NCBI GenBank assembly: GCA_910574455.1
Contig: CAJSYZ010000001.1
Span: 3,579,424-3,643,423, forward strand
Reading direction: 5' to 3'
DNA length: 64,000 bases
From: Trichaptum fuscoviolaceum
Lineage: Eukaryota > Basidiomycota > Agaricomycetes > Hymenochaetales > Trichaptaceae
Below, one piece after another: positions 47,138-60,674 of this stretch. The notes under the pieces are model-generated. The model searched no databases. It saw only the letters and a list, made by a program, of their open reading frames with translations, and was not told the origin of the DNA. Every line of letters begins with the position of its first letter. Position 1 is the first letter of the stretch. The position numbers and the translations under genes are program-made.

Positions 47138-49444
47138 TTACTTTGCCCAATCGCTCTTGAGCAGCTTAGCAAGAAGGGCAGCCTCTTCTTTGAAGTTGGG
47201 AGGGCTGAGCTTTTGTACCCCATATCGAACCCTTGCGGTTTCCTTGACCAAAAATGTCAGTTTTGCTCCCAGTAAGACCCAAACTCATTTACTCACATTG
47301 AAAATCTCCGTCTTTGCACGACAATTGAAGTTATATGTCTTGCAGGTAGCACGCTTTACAGCGGCATTGAATGCAGCATCGTCTCGGTCCTTGACAACAT
47401 TGTTAGAACACATACAACTTCACTGCTCATTGATTGATTAACACACCTTCAATTGACATATCTCCGTGGCAGGCATGCCAAAGATTATGAGACCGACGTC
47501 GTTGAAGCCTTGCATCCACGCTTGGCCAGTATAGTCTGCCACAGACATAGAGAATATGTATCTATAGGATGTATACAATAGTATCGCATTGGTGAGACGG
47601 GAAGTACTATATTGTAAGTCAAAGGACTGCGTACCTGTAATCCGGATGTTCATACGATTTCCCGCACTTTTCACAACTCCAACCCTCATTATTATCGACG
47701 ACCTTTTTGCTACACGTTGGACAAGCAGGATAAAATAAGGTACCGTCCGTCTTAATGTGTACGATAGTTGCACGACATTGGAAGTATTCGGCGTCGTCTT
47801 TAGTGCCGAGCCCACTCTCTTTCACGTCCATAAGCGTACGGAACTCATCGCGCTTGAATGTGCTTGAGCCACCTCCTGCACCAGCAGCTCCGCCTGATTG
47901 CGATTTGAAGGTCACATCCTTCCCAGCTGAGTCATACCAGCCTCGCAAGACATGAGCCTCAGTTATGTCTGGGTTTACAGTCATGATTGACGAGCTGGCC
48001 ATTGTAAGTGTCCGTCCTGGCGATGAAAATCTATAAAATTACATCTGAAACTGCAAATAAATCAGTACATACCCTGATATTCACCAGCTCGAGCCCCCTT
48101 GAATGCAATAACAGCGTTCTCCTCAGCATTATAATTTTCCGCGTGTCTGCCCCAGAGTGTCATTCGAACTGCATACTCTGATCGGTCTACAAGCGTGAGA
48201 TCGCGCTTCTTGGACTGAAGCAATATGAGTTCCAATACAGCAATGACAAGGCTGAGTCACTCACTACCCTGTTGAACTTCGAGTTGGTGAAGTCCTCTAC
48301 ATCGGATGCATCCTTTACTATGCCAATTACGTCTGATAGAGGAGTTAGAAGTCCAGACACTCTGGCTTGCACTTATCCCGAGCATATCACGCACCACAGT
48401 AAGCATCCTTCATCACTTGACTCAAATCTGATATCGGGACGAAATTGTACTGAATTTGGGGAGCATCTGCCGCGTCAGGACACTGTTCAATGGTCAGCCG
48501 TTGTTCGCAGAGATAGAGCAATGCATTATTTCACACCTCTTCGATCTCTGTATCCCTACTGAAGGCAATTTCAAAGTCGTTGGTTGAGTTCCCAAACTTC
48601 CTCTTCGCAACTGATATGCGCCCTTTCGAAACGAGATACACTTTGCCCTCTTCCAAGCGCTCGTAGAGCCTATCGACCTCTTCATTGAAGGCTGTCGCGC
48701 GGATTTCCCCTGATTCGTCCATGAACGTGGCATTGAACAGTTTTCCATCACCACGTGCATTCACGAATGTTCGAATATCTGACTTTTGGGTCACCCGCGC
48801 CTTGATGGTCCATTTATTTTGATATGGACTCAATGCCTCAATTGGAAAGATTGCACTTCCATCATGACCCTTCGTAATTGGAGTCTTCTTCGTCTGCGGG
48901 ATGGGTTTATTTTGTATGTTTGCTGGTGAGTTGACTGCGGTGCTTGGTGTAGTTGTATCGTGCGCAGTAGGTGTGGCTGCGCTCGGAGCACCAGGAGGAC
49001 TATCGAGATTCTCTGGGCTGCCAATTTTCTCATCCACGTTTGTCAGAGGAGTAACACTCAGAAGAATCAAGAGACTTTGAGGTGCAGATTTTAGAAAAAG
49101 TGAGATGAGCGTGAAAGGAGCTATACATACCGTCTGCCCTGGACGTTGTTGCACGTCAGTTTATCAACTCGAATTATTGTATTCTTCGCGAGTTGTCCCT
49201 CGTCTACCATGAACGATAGCTGAGTCGCGAGCATTGATTGAGCATAATGTTCTCCATCGGAAACAATGATGCGATAGCGATCGGGACCAGCACCCTCGCG
49301 CGCATTCGCAATCTTCTTCAGAGACAGAATTTGGAGAGTATGTCCAGCTTCCCACAGCTCCTGGTCATTGTCACTGCTCGTCAACAGCTGCTTCAGAGTA
49401 CCTCCTGAGAGCTGATACTCCATGTTCACGTCTTCCGTGGTCAT
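47138..49444 (-). CDS. RFA1: Replication protein A large subunit (RPA1/Rfa1)
   Basis: Single-strand DNA-binding subunit needed for replication, repair and recombination. ATG at 49444 (MTTEDVNMEYQLSGGTLKQL). N-terminal OB fold to about residue 110, a Pro/Thr-rich linker (PSTAVNSPANIQNKPIPQTK), then DBD-A (FPIEALSPYQNKWTIKARVT, RTFVNARGDGKLFNATFMDE, GKVYLVSKGRISVAKRKF), DBD-B (VIGIVKDASDVEDFT, TLVDRSEYAVRMTLWG, AVIAFKGARAGEY) and DBD-C with a four-Cys zinc ribbon (CPTCSKKV and CEKCGKSY). C-terminus LLAKLLKSDWAK, stop at 47138-47140. About seven or more exons, the small ones near 47270-47400 and 48150-48300. No lesion seen. Confidence 0.94.
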
Positions 49445-49731
49445 GTTAGGAACTAGGCGATGGATGGAAAGTGAGACACAAGTGGGTTAAGAGGAAAACG
49501 CGCAGGCGCGACGCGTTTCAAGTTCGCTTAAAGTACCGCGACCGTGGCTCTGACTCAGCAAATCAAATATTTACGTCCAAATCTGGCAATTGCCAGTGCC
49601 TCACAAACGCCCACAACAGCAAATCGAAAAAAGAGCCTCGAAAAATGTAAGTACTGCAATCTGAGTGTTACAGATACACATCCTTACAAAAAGATACTTT
49701 AAAGTACATATGTTAATCCATAGATTCTACA

Positions 49732-52700
49732 TCATACATCCGCGTCTGGAGACAGCGGCCAGTGATAGATTATTCGAAGTACTCTCCAAGCTTTCCCCCA
49801 TCCTGTGAGTACATCTTGTTTCAGCTGTTCATACGCAGCATTCTGATAGTGGAAGTGTAGCCATGATACAGGTAGATATATGTACGAGATGATGGAAGTT
49901 GCCTCAGACGAGAATTCGTCGCCTATCGTGTCAGATCCGTACCCAGACTCCGACTCGGGCTCGGGCTCGGGCGCGGGCTCAGAATCCACATGATCCAAGC
50001 GCGGTTCGGAGGCCTGCTGTGCGGCGGGCGGAGTCTCATCATGCAGAGTCGCGCTGGAAGTCTGCCCTGGTTTCAAATAGGAGAGTGTGTACGTTTCACC
50101 CAGCCATCTGCGCCCGGTAGTCGAAGTTGGCGATGAATGGATGGCACTGACAGTGATCGTCACAGTCTTCGTCTCTACCTCTATTTCAGGTGCAGGCACG
50201 AGGGTGACAGCTTCCATAGCACTTCTTCTCAGCTCTTGTATCTCCAAGCGCATGTTCACGACTTGGCCGAGCAGTGAGATGCACAGTATCAAGGGTAGTA
50301 GCACCATGAGCAGAGAAGAAGCACCTCGTGCCGTTCGGCTAACAAGAGAATGCTGCGAATTTTGCATCAGGCTTGGGTGTGCTATTGTCAAGCTCTGATC
50401 TGAGAACGGGCGAACGTTGACAGCGCAACTCCTTTTCGCTTCTATCGGATGATTTGCATTGCCCCTTGGATTTGAAAAATCTACGTAAAGATTTATATCA
50501 GGGTTGACAGATCAGTGAAAGGCAAAGATAGCTTACCTGAATGAGGCTGAACAACAACGCTGAATTTACCGATAGGAATAGAAAACATAGGAAGGAATAT
50601 GATTACATCTGCCGCATTTGTATTAGAAGCTTTCCGTTTTCCCTTTCGGTCTTCAACTTGCTTGCCTTCCACAGAGTAGACAACCTCTAGCGCTCCAGGA
50701 ATGTTGATATAAACTCTCACCCATGTAAGCCACGCCCTTTTCTCCGATGCCAAAGAATCTTCGACAGAAGTGTCAGGATCTTCGGGCTCGAAATGACCAT
50801 ACGTCTCATACCGAACAGGGACACCATTCACACTTGCGCAGGCTACCTCCACTTTTGGTACGTTCGTTCGTGAAATCGTGCTGAAGAGCTCCAGCTCCTT
50901 CGGCAGCGCAAGTCCAAATTCCAGCCACTCCGATGATCCATCCAAGGGCGTAGGCATCGACAGCGTGACTCCATACTTCCACGACCTATCACCTTCCGAG
51001 GGTAGATACACAGCCTCCGCAGTGACCCACGGAATGATTAAAGGTCCGTCGCGGTAAGTAGGCAACCTGCGCGAAGCGTCTAGAGCGCTTACGGACTCCG
51101 GCGAAGCTGGCTGCGAGACTGAGCCTGATGCTACGCGTCGTGTTCGCAGCAGCGAAGGAGTCAGTTGATCGTTAGCTTCCTCCTTCACAGGAACCTTCGA
51201 TTTGATTGGTTTGACGAGAATTTCGCTGCCTTCCGAGCCGCAGCGCAACTGAGAGCCATTCGGTACTACGGTTTTCTTGCTCTGCCCCTGACGAGAGCTG
51301 GTGGTTGAACCAAGGACTTCTACATTCGCACCGTCGCATTGATTTCGCACAGTCGTTGATATGGTCTCGTTTTCCGCGGACGGCATCTTGAAGACTGGTA
51401 TAGGAATGGTATCCCACCCCGAACTTTCAATAGAGTCTTGCATACCAGGTGATCGGGACACAACCAGAGTTCCTGAGACATTAAAAGTAAACTTGTTTTT
51501 CCCGATAGGTTGCAGCTCTGCCATATTCATATGGAGGGTGATTGGAGTCGATGGTGATTGAGAGTCCCCGACCGGCGAAAGTCCGTACCCAACAGAGGAT
51601 ATCATGGACGTTGCTAAGGAGGGTAAAGAAGACGGAAGAGCGGACGTCGGCGGTGTAGCCGAGTCCTCAAATGATATATCTGTTGAAATCTGTCGAGGGA
51701 GCTGTTGGCGTAGCAGAGAAGTAGAAGAGCCCGATGATGACCGAGCGGGCATGCCAGCATTTTCCATAAATCCGGGTTCAGGAGAGGAGCGGAGACTCAT
51801 GTGCGGAATCTCGAGGGAATCTTGACGAGAAATGTTTCGTTCCGGCAACCCAACAGAAAACCCTGTCAACGCTGTAGCAGGATCACTGTCAATTGACCAT
51901 TGCCCCTCCACACCGCCAGGCCAGACTACGCGACACCCATGGGTATCAAGTGCAACGTCCAGACCTAGTAACGTAGCAACGCCCGGGAACCAAACTCCTG
52001 AGCACACGCCTTGGTAGTCTAGTCTCATCCTCACGCCGCCTTCTCCGTCGGCGAGGACCCGCTCCAACACGGTACACGTCATTTGTGCTCGCACGTCATT
52101 GACGCGTGCCCGCCTTCGTCCATCCGCGCGTTCCGGGAAGTTCTGCATACTCAGCGGAGAGGCCCAGCGAATCTGAAGATGGTCGGCAGACGTAAATGTT
52201 CCCTGGACAATGCAATTTTGTGCCTGCGAAGAGTAATGCGACGAGCCTTCTGAAGACTCGTCGTCAGCAAAGTCATTGTAGGCACTGGAACGGCTGCGAT
52301 GCTTCGATGCAGTTGCTCGCGCAACGTGCGGCTCAGTCGCCAGATCCCATCCAGGGGAGTCTTCCTCCGAGGATAGAGACGCAAAAGAGGTGGACACTGG
52401 TGCAGGAGGCGGTAGATGAACCTTGACAGTATTCGACAGACATCTTGGGATAGGTATTGTCAACTAATAGCTTTCAAATTACAAATAGTGCAGGTCATGA
52501 AAGATACAATTCATACCATGTAAGGGGCTTTCGGAGGCTACAATAGACACGTCTCAGTTACTTGACCGCGGAATATGACTATGTAGCTCACCTTGGAAGA
52601 CAGTGGGACGGCAATATCAAGTCCAACCATAAATTGAAGCGATTGCCTCCCAATAATGGAGCTTCGTCTCCGGCTTTTGTACGCTGACTTCGACATGCTC

Positions 52701-53376
52701 CTTCCACTTAATCCATCTCCATCGCTATCAGTTGAGGCATTTCGCGTTCTGAACTGGGGCGGAAACTCCTTCGGGAGAACGAAACAAACAGAATAACCAC
52801 TTATTAGAAAGTATCCTGTGTATCTTTCTTCTAACGGCGGAATTACACTGCCGTTGGCGTTGCCCGAGCGACTGGTCGAAGCTTGCGAAGCACTTTCGAA
52901 GAGGGACAGATATGACTTTGTCGAGCGTGCAGGAAGGTTGAGTGCGCGTGCCGCATTGTGCAGTAGTGGGTTCGTCGTAGACGAGAATACGTATGGCACC
53001 GAATCGGCGTCAAGAGGATGGACTTGATAGTCACGAATCTTTACATTCTCCTCTACCGTTTGTTAGAGGTTTCGCAAAGTAATTGATAGGGAGTATTTAC
53101 CAGCGAAGAGAGGTATAATCTGACCGGGCGAGACCGAGTCGACACTAGCCGTTAGCTATTCGAGTTTAATCAGTATACTTCAGACTATGCATACTGGACC
53201 ACACAACGCACCTTCATATAAAGCTTCACAGATGCAGTATCGGACCCTTGTTTGACCTTCCCTTCAATCGCAAGCCGCGAGACGACATTTAGCTTCTGGC
53301 CCGTTGTGGTGGTTGAGTACGACCCAGTAGACGTTAAGGGAGGCGATACAGTTCCATTCCGGACTGAGTGTGCCAT
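49732..53376 (-). CDS. Large hypothetical protein with a C-proximal membrane segment
   Basis: Family not recognised. I take ATG at 53376 (MAHSVRNGTVSPPLTSTGSY); the frame extends upstream without an ATG. Exons cover about 53213-53376, a short one near 53105-53155, about 52590-53040, about 50537-52463 and about 49732-50480. Features: VVSRLAIEGKVKQGS, YTGYFLISGYSVCFVLPKEF, several Ser-rich disordered stretches, beta-rich segments (WKYGVTLSMPTPLDGSSEWL, WVRVYINIPGALEVVYS, IIFLPMFSIPIGKFSVVVQP), then one predicted transmembrane helix (SSLLMVLLPLILCISLLGQV) followed by a coiled-coil-like turn, a Pro/Glu-rich acidic stretch and WRVLRIIYHWPLSPDADV. About 1,050 residues. The 50401-50480 sequence stays open between two long frames, so I join them into one gene. 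A type II or tail-anchored endomembrane protein is possible; no function is claimed. Confidence 0.62.
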
Positions 53377-53687
53377 GAAATCAAGTACAGTATCCAAATA
53401 GTTGAGTTACAGTCAGGTCTGAACGCAGAGAGTATTACACAGGTTCGTTGGCGGATGTCGTAGAATCAGAGACGAGGACGCGTCTAAGACGCGTGAATCA
53501 ATGAGAAGTTAGAGATGATGAGCGCGCAGAGTCAAAATGTCCAATGTGCTGCTTCCACCCCGACGCGTCGATATATGGTTCCGTTGGACAAATGAACGCG
53601 CCCACGCTGAGCTTGAAACCTCGGCTAGCACCGAACCACAACAAAACCACAATTTTTTTCACCTGCTCTCCTAAAACCTCTCGACGT

Positions 53688-54098
53688 TCAAATTACTGCT
53701 GACCCATATTCTACGGGTTGTGTTGGTCCAGACAAGCGTCGTAGATTGAAATTGGTCTCCTTAAACAGTTCTCGCTGATTGCTTCTCCCTCTGGTCGAGG
53801 AGTGATGAAGCAGGACCACCTGTCGAGTACCCACATCCATTTCGAAAGTCGCATTTCTGCTGTAGTCCAGCATTGAATGGTGAGTGTTTTTGTGCTGTTC
53901 GTAGTCTTTGACATCTTCCGTGCCGACGAGGAAAACCCTGGTAAAAGAACGCATCCGCGCCCTCTTTTGAGGGTTCTCATTTTGGAGGCAGCTTGCAGAG
54001 TTCGATAGCGGACTGACAGCATGCATGGATGGGTGCGAGTGGTGCGATAAAGGCGAGTCTGAGGCGCTTCTTCCTCTTTTATGTGGTTTCGTGTTCAA
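53688..54098 (-). CDS. Possible small hypothetical protein, about 110-136 residues
   Basis: Open frame with a basic Ser/His-rich start (KPHKRGRSASDSPLSHHSHP) and SFTRVFLVGTEDVKDYEQHK, ending PTQPVEYGSAVI at 53688. The 5' end is uncertain: the first ATG in frame is at 54026 (MHAVSPLSNSAS), and an upstream exon may exist. It lies upstream of the large membrane-protein gene on the same strand. No family recognised. Confidence 0.35.
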   Translation of the reverse strand: MNTKPHKRGRSASDSPLSHHSHPSMHAVSPLSNSASCLQNENPQKRARMRSFTRVFLVGTEDVKDYEQHKNTHHSMLDYSRNATFEMDVGTRQVVLLHHSSTRGRSNQRELFKETNFNLRRLSGPTQPVEYGSAVI

Positions 54099-54718
54099 GT
54101 AGCTGGCTTGCTGATGACAACCCTTTAGTACTAGGTGCTATGTATTCGGATGTTGACTTCCGACGTTCCTATGTTTTGGGTATGTTTTAGGTGGATGCTG
54201 CATTCATATAGTAGTTCCTGTGTTATCATTCATTACATGAAATATATTCTTGTGGAGATGTCTGATTGGTATGGAAGAGAATTTGTTAATGTGCAATTCA
54301 ATCCAGCAACGTTTGCAAACCATGTGCGCCTACGTCTCAAAGTCTCGTGCTGGCGCAAAGAAGTATTCCACATTGGTCCTTGGCTCTGTACCACCTCCTT
54401 CCCCCGCCATCATCGACAGCGCCCGTCTGTCTGCCGCTCATTGTATCCCACACGAAAGCCGCTCTTTGTCGCGAGATATACATTCAATTGCATCCCTTTC
54501 ACATAATAAACCCTACCCGAGAAAACCTAGAAAATTTTTGCCGACGGTGCTTATCCCGTTCGGGACCCCCAGAACTCTATAGCGAAGTGCGATTAACCGC
54601 CAGTTCGCTCTTCCAACCAACTTGCCCTCTCTTCCCTCCCGAAGCCCCCCATCTTCTCCTCCTCCCCTCCTCTTCACGACAACGACGACGCCGCCAGCGA
54701 CGACTGACGCATACGATT

Positions 54719-56408
54719 ATGCACCAGCGCCCAAACCTCTCGCGAACAGCCAGCGTGGCTTCAGCCTTGGCCGCGCGCATTACCCCATCTGCATCTCGTC
54801 TTAACTTTACAGCAGTCGCAGGTTCGCGGAAGGAAGCCTTACTCCCGTCGTCTATGCCCTCAGGCGCTGGCAGCAGTAGGGTATTGACGAACGCGCCTGA
54901 CAATTCGCCCATGTTCTGTGGCATGCCGCTCAAATACGTCTCGTAAGTTACTTGTTACGCCGCTTTGTACATTCAATTACTTATCAGCATGGACTACACT
55001 CTGTAGTCTGCTAACGCTTGCTATCCAAAACGCGGCTCTCTCAATAGTCATGCACTACTCCCGCGTGTCTTCTCCTGCATCAGAAGCCTACTCGCCAGCA
55101 ACCGCCGTATTGCTTAATGAACTCATCAAAGGCACGATATCGTTTATCATTGCTCTAATGCGCACCTCCCCCCCTGCACCTTCATCACCTCTCACCCGTC
55201 GATCACCGGTTGGGCCTCCAACTTCACCCTCGTGGTTCCCTCGCTTCCGTCAGCTCTGCTCGGAAGTTTTCGCACCCGACTGCCTCAAACTCTCCATTCC
55301 CGCAATCCTCTATGTCATTCAGAATTCTCTTCAATTCGTCGCAATCAGCAACCTCCCGGTGGCAAGCTTCCAGGTGGCGTACCAAATGAAAATCCTCACC
55401 ACTGCTGCCTTTTCTGTCGCCCTTCTCCGTCGGCGCCTAACGACTACCAAATGGGTATCGCTAATCTTTCTCGCGTTAGGAGTTGCGATTGTCCAGATTC
55501 AGACGGCTACCGGCGCGAGTACTGCGCATGCCGTACGGTCCGAAGCGGTTGGGAGCGCTGCCGCTGCCGCTCCGAAACATATGCACATTATGAATCCTCT
55601 GAAGGGCTTTGCTGCTGTGACGGCGGCCTGCTTCACATCCGGACTCGCAGGCGTCTACTTCGAGATGGTCCTTAAAGGCTCGAAGGCTGATCTCTGGGTG
55701 CGCAACGTGCAGCTCTCCCTCTTTTCCCTCATCCCCGCTATCCTCCCCGTCATCTATTCGTCCGCATCAACTCAGGGTACTGCACACGGCCACACTGTGG
55801 AGTACGGTCTTTTTAGCGGACTATTCAAAGGGTTTGGCGCGTGGGCTTGGGCGACCGTAGCAATTCAGGTGTTCGGGGGCCTGGTCACCGCAATCGTCAT
55901 CAAGTACTCGGATAACATCCTCAAGGGTTTCGCGACCTCGCTGTCCATTATCCTATCCTTTTTAGCTTCAGTTTTGCTCTTCGAATTCCACATTACCCCG
56001 GGTTTCTTGCTTGGTTCATCCACCGTGCTCGTGGCGACGTGGATGTACAACCAGCCTGCACCGCGCGAGCCTGCATTCGCCACGCCTTTGCAACTGCAGA
56101 GGGAGAAGGAAGATGTAGTCTCCTCTCCGCTTAGCCGATACGATCCCATTCTGGGCGAGAAGCCTGTTATGCGAACTTCCGGCTCTTTTGGGAGTAGCAC
56201 AACATCATTATCAAGTTATTTCGGAGGGCTTACGTCTGAGAAAGAGAAACTTGAAATCCCATTCTTATCCGCCGACACTCGCACGGCATCACTTCCCCAA
56301 TTCGTGAGTGGCGTGTCGCCGTTAGTCTCCCGCCCCCCCTCTCCGCCTGGTTCTGAACCATCCACGCCTACAACACTCCCACCTCCGCACAGTAAGTGGA
56401 GTATTTGA
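54719..56408 (+). CDS. UDP-galactose/UDP-GlcNAc-type nucleotide-sugar transporter (SLC35A-like)
   Basis: Golgi antiporter importing a nucleotide sugar in exchange for UMP. ATG at 54719 (MHQRPNLSRTASVASALAAR). Exons 54719-54942 and 55007-56408 join as KYVSLLTLAIQNAALSIVMH. Family motifs: VLLNELIKGTISF, ILYVIQNSLQFVAISNLPVA, QVAYQMKILTTAAFSV, TTTKWVSLIFLALGVAIVQI, GFAAVTAACFTSGLAGVYFE, WVRNVQLSLFS, VAIQVFGGLVTAIVIKYSDN, ILKGFATSLSIILSF, FLLGSSTVLVATWMYN. About ten hydrophobic segments. A long cytosolic Ser/Pro-rich tail of about 110 residues follows the last helix and ends PPPHSKWSI. Exact substrate cannot be told from sequence alone; UDP-galactose is the best guess. Confidence 0.9.
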
Positions 56409-57068
56409 GTGCAATGGTCTCGTAATAGCCTGGAACGTTAACGCAAATCTGCATGTCGGATCTGTATACGATTGTGAACGAATACCCTACCCTCTAGCCG
56501 TACAAATACATCTTAGACATTCGTAAGCCTACCTGCATTTTTTTATTCTTTTTATTTTTTCTTTGCAAACATTGCAGGATACTATTTGCGCCTTCAGGAC
56601 TGTTCATACTCACACAAGAGGCTTGGATTTCATATATATTTGCTTACCATTTGACCCCTTTGCAATCATTGCTGTCCTTTCTCGCTCCGGACCCCAAAAT
56701 TATTGTTTACTTTCCAGCTTGTTGCAAGCTTTCTAGTCCACGAGCCCCGTCTTTGTTGCCCTTCGTTTATGCCCGGATCAATTGGTACGCTAGATTAATT
56801 AGTAGGGACGAATGCTGCATCATTACCCCCATGTATCGCTGTGTCGTATGCATGCTTTATGGACCGCTATGACTTAGTGAATACTGTGTAGGACTTTTAA
56901 ACCGTTTTACCTGGCTCGAGATTAATGTGTCGGAGATTGTGTGGAACTTCAGGAGGTTTGACGTGAGAGAATAGGAGAGGAAGATCGGCGCGAAGGCTTC
57001 GAGATTGACATGCTTAAATCAAGCTTGTCCATTACCCTCTTCACCACAGGCATCCAAGTTCCATCATC
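56409..57068. other. Intergenic, no gene supported
   Basis: T-rich spacer of about 660 bp between the transporter and MDM12. Holds the transporter 3' end and the MDM12 promoter by position only. Confidence 0.4.
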
Positions 57069-58367
57069 ATGTCACTTGACCTTGCATGGGACAAATTAGA
57101 CGACACTTTAGCAACACGCTTGGTAGAGGTGCTGAACAGGCAGCTCGCCGCTGTTGAGCGACCTTCGTTCATCGGGCCTGTCGAGGTCACCGCCATCGAC
57201 TTCGGCACCGTCCGCCCGGACGTCCAGATCGTGGATATGCGTGATATCTACCGCGACTTTCTCGAAGACGACGAAGACAGTGCCCCAAACGCGGTGTCGC
57301 CAGAGGCAGCAGCGAAGATCTCGGGTGCGCTAAGTGATGGCTTCATGGAGAGCAGCGCAAACATGACAGGTGCGAGCGCCGACGACGACTTCGAATGGGT
57401 CTCGCGACGCGTAGCGCAGCACGGCATGGCGCACGATGCGCCTGTTCTCCATCACCTCCCGCCGCACGGTCCCCAGCTGCGTTATGGGGCACGCTCGCAG
57501 TCAAGCGATTTCTTGTCCTCGTTTCCGGGCATGCATTACTCCAGAGATCTATGGGGCGGAGGTGCAAGTTCGCCAGGCATGATGGGCATGAACGTGAATA
57601 TGCCGAACGTAGGGCTCGGGGATCCGTTGAGAAGACCTGGTCTGGGCTCGCTGCAAGGAATGGGCATGGGCATGGGTTCTTCCTTGTATGCGACCCGCGC
57701 TCCTTCTCCCCTCGTTTCCCCGCTTTTAGGATCGATGGACCCAGGTGTGCGTTATCCTAATACTTCTGGCCCAATTGGCCATTCCTTGGATCAGGACGAC
57801 AGTCGCACACCATCTCCTGAGACAAACGCAAACAGTCCTACACCTAATCCAAACCCACATCCAGACCTGCAACTCCACCTTCGCGTCTTATATCATTCTG
57901 ACGTGCGGCTCTCTCTTAATACGTCCTTGCTCATCAACTACCCCTCCCCGATGTTTATGACGCTTCCAATCAAGCTCTGCGTTACTGGGTTCCTGTTCGA
58001 CGGAGAAGTCGTTCTTGCGTACGAAGGTTCACGAAGACGAGTGCACTTCTGTATTCTGGATGATCTTGACCCCTATGGTCCTGCGGGCGATCGCCCCAAA
58101 CGAAACAGCTCCAGCAACTCGGAAAGCAGCACGCCTCCGGAAGGGATAGATGCATACGACCCGGCTGCACGCCCTACAAAGCCTTTACCTGTTGGTCAAC
58201 GCTTGCTTCCTCAGATCTTCATAGAGAGTGAGATCGGTCAGGCGGACAAGCATATTCTGAAGAATGTGACGCGAGTCGAGAAGTTCATACAGGACGTCAT
58301 CCGTAAAACAGTTGAAGACGAGCTTGTATTCCCCAACTTCCACACACTCATTCTCGGCGATTCATAG
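57069..58367 (+). CDS. MDM12: ERMES subunit Mdm12 (SMP lipid-transfer domain)
   Basis: Cytosolic linker of the ER-mitochondria encounter structure, transferring phospholipids with Mmm1. Single exon of 432 residues starting MSLDLAWDKLDDTLATRLVE. The SMP domain is split: VEVTAIDFGTVRPDVQIVDM and RDIYRDF at the N-terminus, then LQLHLRVLYHSDVRLSLNTS, FMTLPIKLCVTGFLFDGEVV and the C-terminal FIESEIGQADKHILKNVTRV with FIQDVIRKTVEDELVFPNFH. Between them lies an inserted Gly/Met/Pro-rich loop (about residues 100-265), common in basidiomycete Mdm12. Ends TLILGDS. Intact. Confidence 0.94.
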   Translation: MSLDLAWDKLDDTLATRLVEVLNRQLAAVERPSFIGPVEVTAIDFGTVRPDVQIVDMRDIYRDFLEDDEDSAPNAVSPEAAAKISGALSDGFMESSANMTGASADDDFEWVSRRVAQHGMAHDAPVLHHLPPHGPQLRYGARSQSSDFLSSFPGMHYSRDLWGGGASSPGMMGMNVNMPNVGLGDPLRRPGLGSLQGMGMGMGSSLYATRAPSPLVSPLLGSMDPGVRYPNTSGPIGHSLDQDDSRTPSPETNANSPTPNPNPHPDLQLHLRVLYHSDVRLSLNTSLLINYPSPMFMTLPIKLCVTGFLFDGEVVLAYEGSRRRVHFCILDDLDPYGPAGDRPKRNSSSNSESSTPPEGIDAYDPAARPTKPLPVGQRLLPQIFIESEIGQADKHILKNVTRVEKFIQDVIRKTVEDELVFPNFHTLILGDS

Positions 58368-58429
58368 AGTGTAATCAATGTGATCTGGTGAGTGTAATAA
58401 TACAAATACTCATACAAATACTGTACTAT

Positions 58430-60546
<2,117 letters not shown>

Positions 60547-60674
60547 GATTCGGGTACGAAGTAAAGATGGACAATGAGATGGGTCCTGTAAATTTCAGAT
60601 GCTGCTAAATTTGGAACGACACATTCCCTTTCAAGCATCTTCCACTTTGACTCTCATTTCACTTTTTCAAACTC
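60547..60674. promoter_or_regulatory. Bidirectional promoter between ELP3 and MRP51
   Basis: The 128 bp between the divergent start codons at 60546 and 60675 must serve both genes. No clear TATA box; short CT-rich stretches occur. Confidence 0.5.
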
